Origin: Talinum fruticosum
Lineage: Eukaryota; Streptophyta; Magnoliopsida; Caryophyllales; Talinaceae
Assembly (NCBI GenBank): GCA_021018815.1
Contig: JAITYX010000032.1
Span: forward strand, 3,472,001 to 3,536,000
Direction: 5' to 3'
Length of the DNA stretch: 64,000 bases
This document shows, in pieces, positions 53,001-64,000 of this stretch (positions are counted from its first letter, which is position 1; every line of letters begins with the position of its first letter). The notes below the pieces were generated by a model. It saw only the letters and a list, made by a program, of their open reading frames with translations. It made no database searches and was not told the origin of the DNA. The translations under genes were made by a program, and so were the position numbers.

Positions 53001-53366
53001 GCGATTCTGAACCTTTAAATAATTTCTCATAATTAAATTCTCCAAACAACCCCAATTGAATGATAGAGACTTCTAGTGTTTTCAAAGTGGTATTCCTGAT
53101 TGAGAAATGGGGAGGGGCTGGGGAAAATTATGCAGAAAGTGACTGCAAATTACAATAAGGACACTTGATAACCAGAAAATTGATCTACCTTCGTAAAATG
53201 AGCAGCACCTACCCTGAAGTCATTGCAACGTCGACATAAAACCTAATTCAACATTGAATAAAGCAAAATCAATCACCGAACACTACGTCTGAGAGAGGGG
53301 GAGGGGAAGTAAATTAAGTAATGGTAAAGTGAATAAACAATTAGGGTAAGTAGAGAGAGAATCTAC
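50005..53366. other. Intergenic region downstream of MYB gene
   Basis: The MYB 3' untranslated region occupies roughly the first 150-250 bases. The rest is moderately AT-rich and holds only short frames without motifs, for example 50942-51217. If the candidate exon at 53.4 kb is real, this stretch would be intron or downstream sequence of that minus-strand transcript. Confidence 0.5.
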
Positions 53367-53522
53367 CTTTGAATTGTGGGGAATTTCAGGGTTTCGAACG
53401 TCGCCGGCCTCGACATCACCGGTGGCGACGAAGATTGACTCCGGCCTCCCACGTTGGAAAATAGACAGGTGCTGCAATTGGGGAAAACCGCAATAGAATG
53501 AGAGAGAGAGAGGGAGAGAGAG
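53367..53522 (-). other. Candidate first exon of an unidentified minus-strand transcript
   Basis: On the minus strand, a CT microsatellite (about 53501-53522) leads into a GC-rich segment with an ATG at 53416. Sixteen codons follow (MSRPATFETLKFPTIQ), up to a good donor, caaag/gtagat, at 53367. The architecture copies that of the other 5' ends in the window. A possible next exon (tgacttcag/ggtaggtgctgctc) lies near 53190. I could not trace a convincing continuation and do not recognise a family. Confidence 0.35.
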
Positions 53523-54589
53523 ATTGAGAGAAGGCCCATTTATGACTATGGCGGCCCAAATAATATCCATTATGGGGACTCTTCAACAAGAAAAAAATTT
53601 CAAAGGATCAAATTTTGCTCTCTTCAGAATTGAGATGGATCGCAACAAATGGGTGTGGTCACATCACATTCACATAAATGGCTCGAGAAAATCTCGCACT
53701 CTAAATACAAATAATTCAAACCGAAATATTTCATTTCAGGATATTTACATACATTTCTTATAAGAAAGGTTACCTTATTTAAATTGTATTACTTTTACAA
53801 TAGTAAAAAATAAAAAGTAAAATCGACTAGATATAACAATTACGTGATATAAAAACTTACACCTTACCACTCTACCATTCCCTCTTTCTCCTACTGGTAT
53901 GGGCGGGGTTGGGCTGGCTAGGCTAGGCCTACCTCTACCCAAAGTTAAGTTGGGCTTCTCCCATGGTTAGAAAATTGATCAAACCAACCCAAGATCCAAA
54001 TTGCCCATCAAGACTAACTGATTACTTGTTGAAATGCATCTTGTGCATGATTTTCATTATGAACTCGCCATAACACATGTAGTTTTGCTACAATTGCTAC
54101 TAATAAATTTGCTAGTCATTTCTTTGGATAAAATTGACTGTATTTACTTTACTATATCGTCTTGTCCAACACCTTTAAAGACTTAGAGAAGATTTGAATA
54201 GAATTGTGTTATACATTCTCGCTGTAAAATCGCTATCAACACCTTGTTACTATGAAATTGAAACTTCGACCGAAACTGTAGTGTTTTTGAATCTTTGGTC
54301 ATATTAGATCAGTTTTATCATGTTCATTTATGGACCCACTTGCTCATACTTTAGCTAGTGATTCGGACTTTGCACCATGAAAACTCTTGACGAACCCAAT
54401 TGATCAACATTCCCATTAAAATAAACAAAAAACTTTCACCCGGATTCACAATTCAACAGTGCCATATCCATACCATACATACTGAAAAAGAAAATAAGAA
54501 AAACACTCTCAAATCATCGAAATAAAAAAAACACAAAGGAAGCTGCCCAGGAAATATAATTAGGCAAGCTCAAATGTTGATGGTTGCGT
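53523..54589. other. Intergenic region between candidate exon and TIP
   Basis: Mixed AT-rich DNA without recognisable exons. The last ~100 bases are the 3' untranslated part of the aquaporin gene. Confidence 0.55.
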
Positions 54590-55545
54590 TCAAGGGAGCT
54601 GCTCGTAGTTGTCGGGTTGGATGAAGACGATGTGGTAGAGGAGGGCGGCGATACCGGCACCGGCGAATGGGCCTAGCCAGTAGACCCAGTGGTTGGTCCA
54701 GGTCCAGCTCACGACGGCTGGGCCGAAGGACACGGCTGGGTTCATGGAGGCTCCGTCAAAGGCACCCCCAGCCAAGATGTTGGCGCCAACAATGAAGCCG
54801 ATGGCAAGGGGAGCAATGATCCCGATGTCGCCCTTCTTCGGGTCAACCGCGGTGGCGTACACGGTGTACACCAGTCCGAAGGTCATCACGATCTCAAACA
54901 CCAAGGCGTTCCACACGCTAACACCTGAGGACAGTGCGAATGCAGAGGTGGGCTGCAAAATGCATACAAGTCATGTTTAGGTTCCATGTAATGAATTTAT
55001 TATGTTAATTAGGTTAAAATCTAGCTGTCTAATTCCATGATTTGAAGTCCAACTGATCAAGATCGGTACTTACGAGGCCACCGGTGGAGAAGTTGAGGAG
55101 AAGGCAAGCGACAACGGCACCAAGGCACTGGGCAATCCAGTAAAGAATGCTCCTAAAGAAGGAAATCTTGCCACCGAGGAAGGCACCGAAGGTAACGGCA
55201 GGGTTGACATGTCCACCAGAGATGTTAGCACCCACAGAGACGGCCACGAACAGGGCGAATGCATGAGACAGTGCAGCTGCTACCAAACCAGCCGGGGTTC
55301 CTGACCCGCCGTCGGTAAGCTTGCCTACATAAACCAACACCAACCAAAGTCAGTTAACCAAAAACCATCAAAGACCACAATACAAAAGTTTAAGCTGATG
55401 TTGAAGACTTACTGAAAGCCATGCCAGATCCTTCTCCAGCGAAAACAAAAATGAGCATGGAGATGAACTCGGCCAAAGCAGCCTTGAGAGCGGTGGGGTG
55501 GCTGGCCTCGGCGGGTGAGCCGATATCGATTCTTGGGATCGCCAT
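54590..55545 (-). CDS. TIP1: Tonoplast intrinsic protein (TIP1-type aquaporin), 3 exons
   Basis: Vacuolar-membrane water (and small solute) channel of the MIP family. Exons 55545-55413, 55324-55074 and 54952-54590 join to 248 residues, the normal TIP length. Both pore motifs are intact: GGHVNPAV (Asn85-Pro86-Ala87) and GASMNPAV (Asn199-Pro200-Ala201). The selectivity-filter residues visible are His65 in helix 2 and Val202 after the second NPA, with Ala196 in loop E. That is the His/Ile/Ala/Val pattern of TIP1, which is wide enough for urea or hydrogen peroxide in characterised members. The N terminus [20 protein letters not shown] is TIP1-like. The C terminus, QPDNYEQLP, lacks the longer tail of many TIP1s. 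The gene is intact, with a strong TATA box and a G-box upstream. Confidence 0.95.
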
Positions 55546-55636
55546 CTTCAACTCAAGGAGGGTGGCTAGTAAGTTTTCCTAGCTCTTGGATGTCTTAGCT
55601 TTGGGTGTGGATGAATAACTCAGGGCTTTGTGAGTG

Positions 55637-55645
55637 TTTTATATA
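55637..55645 (-). promoter_or_regulatory. TATA box of TIP1 gene
   Basis: The minus strand reads TATATAAAA, 92 bases upstream of the start codon. This is a near-consensus plant TATA box and fits the high expression typical of TIP1 genes. Confidence 0.8.
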
Positions 55646-55814
55646 GTGCATGTTGAGGTACTATTTGGAACCGAAAATTAGCTGTTCATTTGTTGGCTTA
55701 CGGTCTTCAACATTAATCAATGGCTCACAATTTTTTGACCAATAAATAAACGTGGGAGTATGATTTTTTTGTGTGCTAGAGCTGAGGGTCGGGGCCTCCA
55801 AAGAGCTCCCCTTT

Positions 55815-55826
55815 TGCCACGTGGCA
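55815..55826. promoter_or_regulatory. Palindromic G-box (ABRE-like) upstream of TIP1
   Basis: TGCCACGTGGCA is a perfect 12-base palindrome with the CACGTG core bound by bZIP and bHLH factors. It lies about 170 bases upstream of the TATA box. Light or abscisic-acid control is a reasonable inference, not shown. Confidence 0.65.
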
Positions 55827-55899
55827 GAAGTATGTGACTTTTGATGTCGATCAGACGGTGGAACCTGATTTATGTCACCGGCCAATAGAATTAGTGGTG

Positions 55900-58227
55900 A
55901 TGGGGCCATCAATCATTGGAAAAAGTCTTTCATCGACCGCCCATTTGGCCTTTTCTTTTTTTTTTTTTCCCTTTTTTTTTGAATTGAAGTACTAGGGAGT
56001 GATTGGTGATTGGTGATTGGGGGAGTAGTTATAGATGAGTTGGCTTGGGCTCCACTCTTATTTTTGTAATTATTCATATTATGTAATGTGATTTATGCTC
56101 ATAATTGTGGGGAGTATTAGTTTCTTGATCATATTATAGCTAGTCAGTGGTGATGATGGGAGAATTAAACTTTAGTTTAAGGTTATGATGATAAAATTGA
56201 GTGTAAATGCGATAGCAGGAGTAGATAAGTGAATTAGGAAGATATGTGAAAAATATGCTCCATACAATCGATCCCTTTGAAACAACTTAGTGTTAAAATG
56301 ATTAGATTTTACGAGAAAGATTAACATTCAATTCTTCTTAGGTTGTGTGCGTGTGTTATAATTTACTCATCTCCCGACCAAGTATTTACATGTAAGACAA
56401 AACCCCTTTCTAAGGTACTAGATTTGCTTAATGTCTAAAAGACCAAAAGTGACTTTCTTGATGAATCTCTAAGTTGTGTTTTATATATTGTATTAAAGTA
56501 CAATTAGTGCAACTTTATTTCAAACTAATTATTGTTGGTTTTCCCTCCTTGCTACCCTCTTCATACCCTCCCCCTGCTCCCAAATAGAATTAGTATCTAT
56601 TGTCCTAAGTTAATTTGTTTTTATTTATTCTTCTTCAACCGAGATGATTTTAATTAAATCTTAGAATTAATAAATAATATTATATACGATAATTTTTCAT
56701 AATCAAAAGTAATGATTGTATGACTCGTATTAATTAATAAATAGAATTATATTTCCAAATATATATAGATAGTTCTTTAAAATTAGGTCTCTCGAATTTC
56801 ATATCGGTTTCTAAGATTAATTCATAAGTATGTTATTAAGTAGTGAATATAAATACGAGAATGATCAAAGTCAAAGAAGTCACACAAAAGAAAATACATA
56901 AACTGGGCATTGATTGAGAACCACAAGTGTAATAGGCTAAGGCAGGCCACAAATAGATGTGATTACTTGTTAATTAATATCTGTCTCATTAATATTAGTT
57001 AGGCTTAGCCACTCATTTAGATCAGCAGACACTTAAACTGAGTTGTTAAGGCTAATAGAAAAATTAGTAGGTGTATTATTGCCAGAAAAAGATTCTTAAG
57101 CACTTGATTAAAAAAATGTATAGATCCACACTCATATTCTAGCTTGTTTTTACCCCCTGTCATTTTCAGATGCAATTTTTTTATTTTCTTTTTTGGGCAA
57201 ATTTATAATTCCTAGATTGCCTTTGTTTAATGTTGTAAACTTATCTTGATTTATTTTTTTAATATTATAAGGAGTTGAATAGATAATTTAATTTGCAAGT
57301 CTAATTAGGCTTATCTTATATAATTAATTATTGAAGATGGATCTGTTCTCTAAGGATGAGATGAGATCCCTGGAATAGTAAACAGGCCGGCTGAGGTTGA
57401 TCCAGATCTACACCTTCCATCCCTTCATTTTCAACTCATCAATGCAATGTAAGCGAATCGATAATCGAACAATGGCAAATAACTTTTTCAATAGTTTTTG
57501 TAAAAAAAATGACTTATTGACTTGGTCAAAAAATTATTAATGTATTTGGTAAGTTGTCGTTTTGTAATAGTTTTTTTGCCTGAAATATCATTTTTAAAAA
57601 GCTAATTTCAATAATTTTTTATGATTGACTTTTTATAAAATAGTTTTTAGTTTACATCTTTTTAAAAATTAAATAATTTATCAAATATTTTTTTTGAAAT
57701 AGTTAATATAAATAGTTAATACAAACAGTTAATACAATCAACAACTAATCGAATCACCTAATTGTTAACAGTTAATTGTCAAACAGAGATTTTATCTACT
57801 TCAATCCAATCTTGAAGCCGGTGTGTTTATTTGGGTGGGACTTGCGCGCATTCCGTTATAAGTGGGCCTTGAAGCTAGTGTGTACAATACCATCGTCCAT
57901 AAATCTTGTAGACTAAACTAACCTACATCTACATATCGATTTTCATTTCTATTTAGGCCTTGCTACATTTATTTTCAAAAAATCAAATAATTCCACTTTA
58001 GTTCACTTTAATTCAGATTAGCATAAATAAGTTTGGAATTTGAAGCATACAACTTTAATTCAGCTTAATTCGGCAAAAATAAGTTCTGCCGTCTTTTGTT
58101 CAACAGATATAAGTTCATTTTAGTTTAGATAAATTCAGCAAAATTAATTAAAAGTGACATAATTATAGTAAAATTAATAATAATACGATTTTATGGACAT
58201 TCTTTTGAAATTCTTAGTTGGCTTAAG
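55900..58227. other. AT-rich intergenic region
   Basis: No exon recognised. The 57470-57790 part has repeated gttaatac/aacagttaat phrases and may be a MITE relic. Confidence 0.55.
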
Positions 58228-58452
58228 CTAGCTCTGTACTGGGCTGAGTCCAAGGAAGCCTAGTTGGGTCATAACGTTAAATGGAGACACATAAGAACTT
58301 AGGCCCAATGGGCCCTCTTGCGTGTCTATGAAATTCCCATCAGTATAGTTTACAATCCTGGAATCTATCATCAGACTTGCTCTTGGGCCTCCATGGTGGG
58401 AGGAAGATTGGAACGTCTCATACGCACTCGTGAAGTATTTGCTGCTCGTCAT
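58228..58452 (-). CDS. Small hypothetical protein, 74 aa
   Basis: A 74-codon frame starts at a true ATG (58450-58452) and stops at 58228. It is preceded by a purine-rich leader with a GA run in the sense strand (about 58508-58528). The protein starts MTSSKYFTSAYETFQSSSHH, is Ser- and Gly-rich, and has no signal peptide or membrane helix that I can see. I do not recognise the family. Codon use looks protein-like and the local GC content is higher than the flanks, but without homology this may be chance or a gene remnant. Confidence 0.3.
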   Translation of the reverse strand: MTSSKYFTSAYETFQSSSHHGGPRASLMIDSRIVNYTDGNFIDTQEGPLGLSSYVSPFNVMTQLGFLGLSPVQS

Positions 58453-58529
58453 ATGTTGATAGATGGTTGGATAAACGAAAAATATGAGTGATTTTGTGGG
58501 TTTAGTCTCTCTCTCTCTCTCTCTCTCCT

Positions 58530-61500
58530 AAGAGTATATGCTCACAGGAGCATTTAAAAATTTGCAGAAGAAGCTTGATGGGAACCGCTTGTAAGCAGTA
58601 ATCACAAAAGACAAGACAACCGTTGATAGTCGTGAATCAATAACCACTAATATAACTGTTGGTAACCTCTAACCGTAGGCTAACTACTAATCTTAGCGGC
58701 AAAGACAGGACAAAATATAAAAGGAGACCACGCATCATTATACAGTAATTCTCAGGCCAATCTCATGTCCATTATTTTTTTTTAAAAAAACAAACAAAAA
58801 GGTGCGGTGCGTTTGGATGCCTTTAAATGGTTTCATAATAATTGATCTATATTACTGCTTAACCCTTTAATTATGATATTTGGGCAAAGATCACGTTTAA
58901 ATATCATTGCATGAGCAATAATTTCATGTCGACCCAATTGTCATTCCCCCCGCCCTCCAAACAGCTAGCTAGTTTAATTACTATTTTCTGATAAAATTAT
59001 AGAAATTAGTTTCGGAATTGATACTGCATCCATTTTATAACACCTGTTGTTTTTTGATTGTGCAGAAATATTAAGAAAAATAAAACTCTATAACAAAATT
59101 TGTGTTAAAAGATTAAGTTATCGTAATAGTTGATTGGAAATGAACCAAGTTAATGAAAAAAGGAGAGAAACAAAAGTTAATAAGAATAAAATTGATAAAT
59201 TAATGATTAATATGTTATTAAAATCGTAAAGTGCTATATCGTAACAGTAGGCTCTTCTTTGCTCCTCTCTAAACTATAATTCTGTATTTACTATTTTTTA
59301 AAATCTTTTTACATTATTGAGGTTGCTATTGTCCTTGTAAAGCCATTGGTAAATCCCTCTTACTTCAATTTATTCAATCAAATTAAGATTAAGAGGTATT
59401 TTTCTAATAAATTTTCTTTCCTTCATATGAGAGTTTGAATTTATCTCATTCTTGTGAGAGTTTGAATTTTTTATATGAAAGTTAAGGTGTCTCTCCAACT
59501 TTGTGAGAGTATTGTTTCTCGCCTTTGTCGGTTATTTCTCTTGCCAATACGTGCAAATTTTATTAGGGTTGTTGATTCGATTGGAGAGTATATTTTTGAT
59601 ATTTTTATCAATTAGTGTCATTGATTTTGATTGGGAATGATTCAACAATGAAATTTCATATAACTCAATCAAAGTAATATTTCCTTTAGGTTGGACCTAT
59701 TATATCACACAGAGATCTATTCTATCAAATTACACAATGACTCATAAATGTTCAAGAAAGATATGTTGAAATCGAAGAATACAATTTGTGCCTAGATTAA
59801 TGATGCAAGTATGGAGTCGAACGGAAGTATATTTTCTAATTAATTTTGTTAAAATAAATATTTATTTTGATATTTTTAGATTGATTTTTGTTAAAAAGTT
59901 ATACTTATAAATATGGTATGACTTTCTATAAAAAAAATCGCTTTCCGTAAACAGTGATCAACAGCTAAAAAATGAAGGTAATAATTGGGCACAAGTTCAA
60001 GAATAAACGTGGGACATTGAACGTCAACGGTGAGACGAGAGAAAGTAAGCTAATAGCGACGACGACCAGCACCGTATTATGAGTTAGACCACGACCAACA
60101 CCGTATTATGAATATTTTTTTTTGTAGAATAAGCAACGTGTAAAATGTTAACACGTGGCTCTTAGTGAGTATCCAATAAAATCAAAGAGGGAGCTACCTA
60201 ATTCCCATGTGGAGCCGCTACTCTAATCTAATCTTGGACCGGTCTACTCAACTAATACTTCCCTTTTTATTATTGGTTTATAGGGATAGGCCCTCCCACA
60301 TTTCTAATCTTTCATCCCAAAATGATAGGTAATTTGATACAGTATAGATCTGATAAATGCGTCATTCATTCACTTTGAATATGAGTAGTTTAATTTTTCG
60401 GGTCATGTTTGAATTGCCAAAATTCGATTCGAGTAAAATTTCGAATCAAGTCACTTTCAGCTCAACTTGATTTCGATCACCTAATTTTTTATTCAAGAAG
60501 TTAGTCTTACAAAGACAAGCATATTTCGTGCAGGTAAGTCTTTGGGTTGGGCCAATTTTTTGGCGGGTAAGATTATAATTAGATTTTAAATATTGATCAA
60601 TTTATCTAGTCTAGTATAGCAAAACCGTTGCATAATAAAATAAAACAAATAGAATAATAATGGTAGAAAGATAATTAGGTAGAGTGTAAAGTAATAAGAG
60701 TGGGTTAGGGGCCTAAATCACATGCCGAAGCAATACAATAGGTAGGTAGTTCATGTTGAAGTAGCCAATATAGGGCTGGTTAAACAGTCCCTTCCCTTGC
60801 TAATTAATTAGTACTTATTTTTTAATTACTGAATTTTGTCATTAAATAAGGCGTCCTGAGTAATACTTGTAGATTAAATTTAAAGAATTAAGTAATAAAC
60901 GTAGTGGGGGTTTCACGAAGGACGAGAAGGAGTGAGAAGTCATGGTGGTGGTCGGCAGGTAAAGTCGTTACCCGTTAAGAATAATGTGGGGATCTGAGGG
61001 TGAAGAGGAGTCGGGTCTCCTCTTTTGTGGACCACCCTCCCACACTTCATGCCTCCTCATTTACTACAATATTATTTATAAAAAAAAAAAAAAACACACC
61101 ACGATGAGTGGTGGGGTAAGTTGTACTTAACTAATATATTTTCATGTTGTATTTTTAACTGTTTGATTTCTCCCTTTTTCATAGTATTGTATTACTTTTT
61201 ATGATTTACTTGGACAAGGAAAAAAAAACAGTTAGAATATGAAAGGAAAGATTAAAAAATAGAATGGAAATCTGTGCAACCGGAATTTGAGTTCCTTGGT
61301 ATACTTTGTAGTGGTAAAATAAATAAAAAATTATTAATGATGACTAAAATATATATAGAATTAAAAAGAATGTATAGAATAAAATTATTATAGGACAAAA
61401 ACTTAATTTGAGCTTCTCTTGGAGGCTTAATGTATTGCAAAATGAACATTTCTTTTGTTAATTAAGGCTAACTAAAATTTTTACGAGACACCAAATATTA

Positions 61501-61638
61501 AGGGTTCGGATTATCTTGCTAGCTAGTCCCCTTAGTTATACCCTTGATAATTTTGAGTTATGTGGTTGGATTTGTACACCTATAGGTTTTCCTTCCCTTC
61601 ATCTAATATTTATTCCGATTTATCCGAATCAATATTCA
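58530..61638. other. AT-rich intergenic region
   Basis: No gene seen. A degenerate aattcgattcgag block occurs at 60380-60480 and runs of A/T are frequent. Confidence 0.55.
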
Positions 61639-62816
61639 CACTACTACATGAACCATTGTTAACTACGGTTAAAATGATCTTTAACAACGGTTAACGACCC
61701 CCTCGTGTATTCAGCCGTCGTCGTATGTAGCATCTTTCATTACGGTTTAGCAACCGTAGTAAAAGATGACTTATGATGACGGTTCTATAGAAAAACCGTC
61801 ACCATAGGTCAATATATGACCACGGTTCTTTTGAAGAACCGTCGTTATATATGAACCTATAACGACAGTTATGTCGTCGAAACGGTCGTTATAGGTCCAA
61901 TTTATTTAAAAAAATAGAACTCCTTCAAATCTGAACTTTTAGATTTAAAGGAGCTCCGAAATTTTGAGATCTAAAAATCATAGAGAGTGATGAACAACGA
62001 ATGAAGAAAAGTAAGTCGACTCTAAAAAACTAAAGAAATACATATCTAAAAACCTAAATGAATACAACTCTAAAGGAGTAAAGGAATACCAAACAAAAAA
62101 ATATCTATAATACGAGATCTAAAAAAAAATTTAAACCAATTATTTCCTCTTCTTTCCATAATACGGATCTAATCCATAATACGTAAACATCACTCCTCTT
62201 CTATCTTCTTCTTCATTCGTTGAAGCCACAAATAAAATAAACATCTAAAAAAGGCGGTTCATCAATTAGACCAACAAAATTAAAGAAAAGTAGGAAATTT
62301 ACAGGTAAGGGCTATGGTTGGAAACAATGAAGGATGAAAACAAAGGGTTAAATGACCTATCTCGAGCAAAGGAAGAAAGCGATGAAGCCATTGTTGAAAA
62401 GTATAATGTACATGGAACTAAAAGTAGATCTCGGTTCCTTCATTTAGAGGTATCGGTGGAGGCTCACGGATTGGGGGTGATTTCATCGTCTAGAAATTGC
62501 GGAGATCGGCGACAGCGGATCTCGAAGCAAGCCTCACGAGATCCGACCTCCTCGAAGAGCGTGGTGCTGAGCCCCACCATGGCCTTGCCATAGCCGGCCT
62601 TTTGGAGATCGTCGTAGCTATAGGCGCCACCAACGGTGTCTTTGGGGTCCGTGGCCGCATAGATAGGTGGCCCTCGTCGGCTGCTCCCACCCTAATAGGA
62701 AGGAGGAGGGCAATGCGGGGTCGTAATGGGCGGTGGAGGGTTGTAATGGGCGGCGGAGAGAGAGAGGAAAGGGACGGGATCCGATGGAGAATGAGGGGAC
62801 GAAACAGAGAGGAAAA

Positions 62817-62847
<31 letters not shown>

Positions 62848-63280
62848 CCAAGTTCAATGCTGAAAGGCGGGTTCAAGAAGGAGGAGAGGCGAGAGGAGTC
62901 CGAGGTTTCAACAAGGAGGATAGAGAAAGGAGAGGAAAAAGCTATTTATTAGGGTTTTTTTAGCATTTTCGAATATGGTTTTTTCTATTGGACTATAGTT
63001 AAAAGTATAAGGGCTTTTGAAATTTTAGATGTACACATTTAATGACGGTTCAAATGAAAAACCATCATCAAATGTACCCTATGACGACGGTTGTTTTAAT
63101 GAACTGTCGTCATATGTTCACAGACCTAACATGTGACGACGGTTTATTTAAACAGCCGTCGTCATAGGCGTTAAACAACTCCGCTTATTTACAAAAATGT
63201 CACCGTTCCATTTTTCATGACGGTTTGTCCTTTTAACCGTCGTTAGAGATCCGTTGTTAAAAGTGGTTCCTTTATTAGTG
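61639..63280. mobile_element. Non-autonomous CACTA (En/Spm-type) DNA transposon, ~1.64 kb
   Basis: The left end is CACTACTACATGAACCATTG. The right end, read inward, is CACTAATAAAGGAACCACTT. Both ends continue into TTAAC/TTAACAACGG, so they form inverted termini of the CACTA type. Both subterminal zones carry many short inverted copies of acgacggtt / aaccgtcgt, the usual transposase-binding array of this superfamily. The interior (about 62300-62950) is GC-richer, has a GA microsatellite (about 62820-62848) and open frames without transposase motifs, so the element cannot move itself. A matching 3-bp target duplication was not evident (tca / gta). Confidence 0.85.
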
Positions 63281-64000
63281 GTACTTCCTAACTATCGAAA
63301 TGGTGCATATATATACACGGATATCTAGCAAGGAGAATGTATAGCTATTAGCGATGATGTCCGAGAGTACAATGCATCGTAATCCAAATACTACAATGTG
63401 ACAATTGTCACATATGATCTTTATTTATTTATTTATTTTTTTTGCAATGGGTAAATAATAAGTACACAGCAAAATTAGGTAACCCTTCTCACAAGAGTTC
63501 TACTAAAATATCATTTGCTAGTGACGAGAGTAGAAGGGAGGGGTAGTACCCCTAAGTGGTTAGGGAAGGAACCTCTAAAAATGCAATTAATAATACAACT
63601 CATAAAATTAGTCATCGACGAGTAATATATTTGATAATGTAGAGCTTGTTCGACTTTATATGAAAAATATAATCTATTTATGTTTTATGTTTGTTATGTT
63701 CGTTTATGTTTGTTTCTTATTTAACGAATCATTTTTGATCATTTATATTTGTTTTTTGTTTGTTCATGTTCATTTCTTCTCTTTTGTATTTGTTTATGTT
63801 TGTTTATGTTAGTTATATTTATATTTTTGTTTGTGTATATTTTATATGTAAGTTTAAACATGTCCGTAGTGATAAGAGGAATACACATGATCTTTACTCG
63901 AACCGCATATGCACATAAGAACTTTTGGATGAGAATAAGTAGCAGGAGATACATTTGGATGGGAAGAGGAAAGACAAACAACAAATAAATGTGAGGTCAA
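63281..64000. other. AT-rich tail with gtttatgttcg-type repeat
   Basis: 63650-63850 is a degenerate run of gtttatgtttgtt / gttcatgttc phrases. The complement of this style of repeat appears at 34930-35110 (aaacgaac, aacgtaaacgaac). It is a dispersed low-complexity plant repeat. No gene seen. Confidence 0.5.

Noticed and set aside
62490..62952. Overlapping 128- and 151-codon frames
   Set aside because: They lie inside the CACTA element in GC-rich, GA-repeat sequence and carry no protein motif.

Overview
The window is nuclear DNA from a flowering plant, most likely a eudicot. It is AT-rich, its genes are split by GT-AG introns, and it carries plant-only families (RABE1, SOSEKI/DUF966, tonoplast aquaporin, R2R3-MYB, QALGGH zinc finger). 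The species cannot be named from the sequence.

Layout. 1-4.0 kb: gene-free AT-rich DNA with a 76-bp tandem duplication. 4.4-7.0 kb (+): intact RABE1 (Rab8-type) GTPase, 8 coding exons. 7.0-10.9 kb: repeats, including a perfect 126-bp tandem duplication, a likely SINE and an orphan coding-like 3' exon. 10.9-11.6 kb (-): intronless two-finger C2H2 ZAT repressor with an apparent frameshift. 11.6-20 kb: gene-free, with a decayed array of ~200-250-bp units at 16.5-19.4 kb interrupted by a solo-LTR-like insert. 20.0-25.1 kb (+): MBD7-like methyl-CpG-binding protein, 7 exons. 25.9-29.6 kb (-): domesticated PIF/Harbinger transposase (ALP1-like/HARBI1), tail-to-tail with the MBD gene. 29.6-34.6 kb: intergenic, with RNase-H-like retroelement debris and a minisatellite. 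34.7-38.3 kb (-): SOSEKI polarity gene, four exons, broken by four apparent single-base losses. 38.3-49.0 kb: repeat-rich intergenic DNA with a 223-bp duplication and a foldback element. 49.0-50.0 kb (+): R2R3-MYB of the MYB48/MYB59 type, with the alternative first intron visible. 50-54.5 kb: intergenic, with a candidate minus-strand first exon at 53.4 kb. 54.6-55.5 kb (-): TIP1-type aquaporin with TATA box and G-box. 58.2-58.5 kb (-): candidate small ORF. 61.6-63.3 kb: non-autonomous CACTA element.

The genes are ordinary single plant genes, not an operon. Two points stand out. First, an MBD7-like gene lies next to a Harbinger-transposase-derived gene. In Arabidopsis, MBD7 and Harbinger-derived proteins (HDP1/HDP2) work in one IDM anti-silencing complex, so the neighbours may be functionally linked; this is inference. 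Second, all five frame breaks seen in otherwise good genes are one base missing beside a short G/C run. That points to homopolymer consensus errors rather than to five independent mutations.
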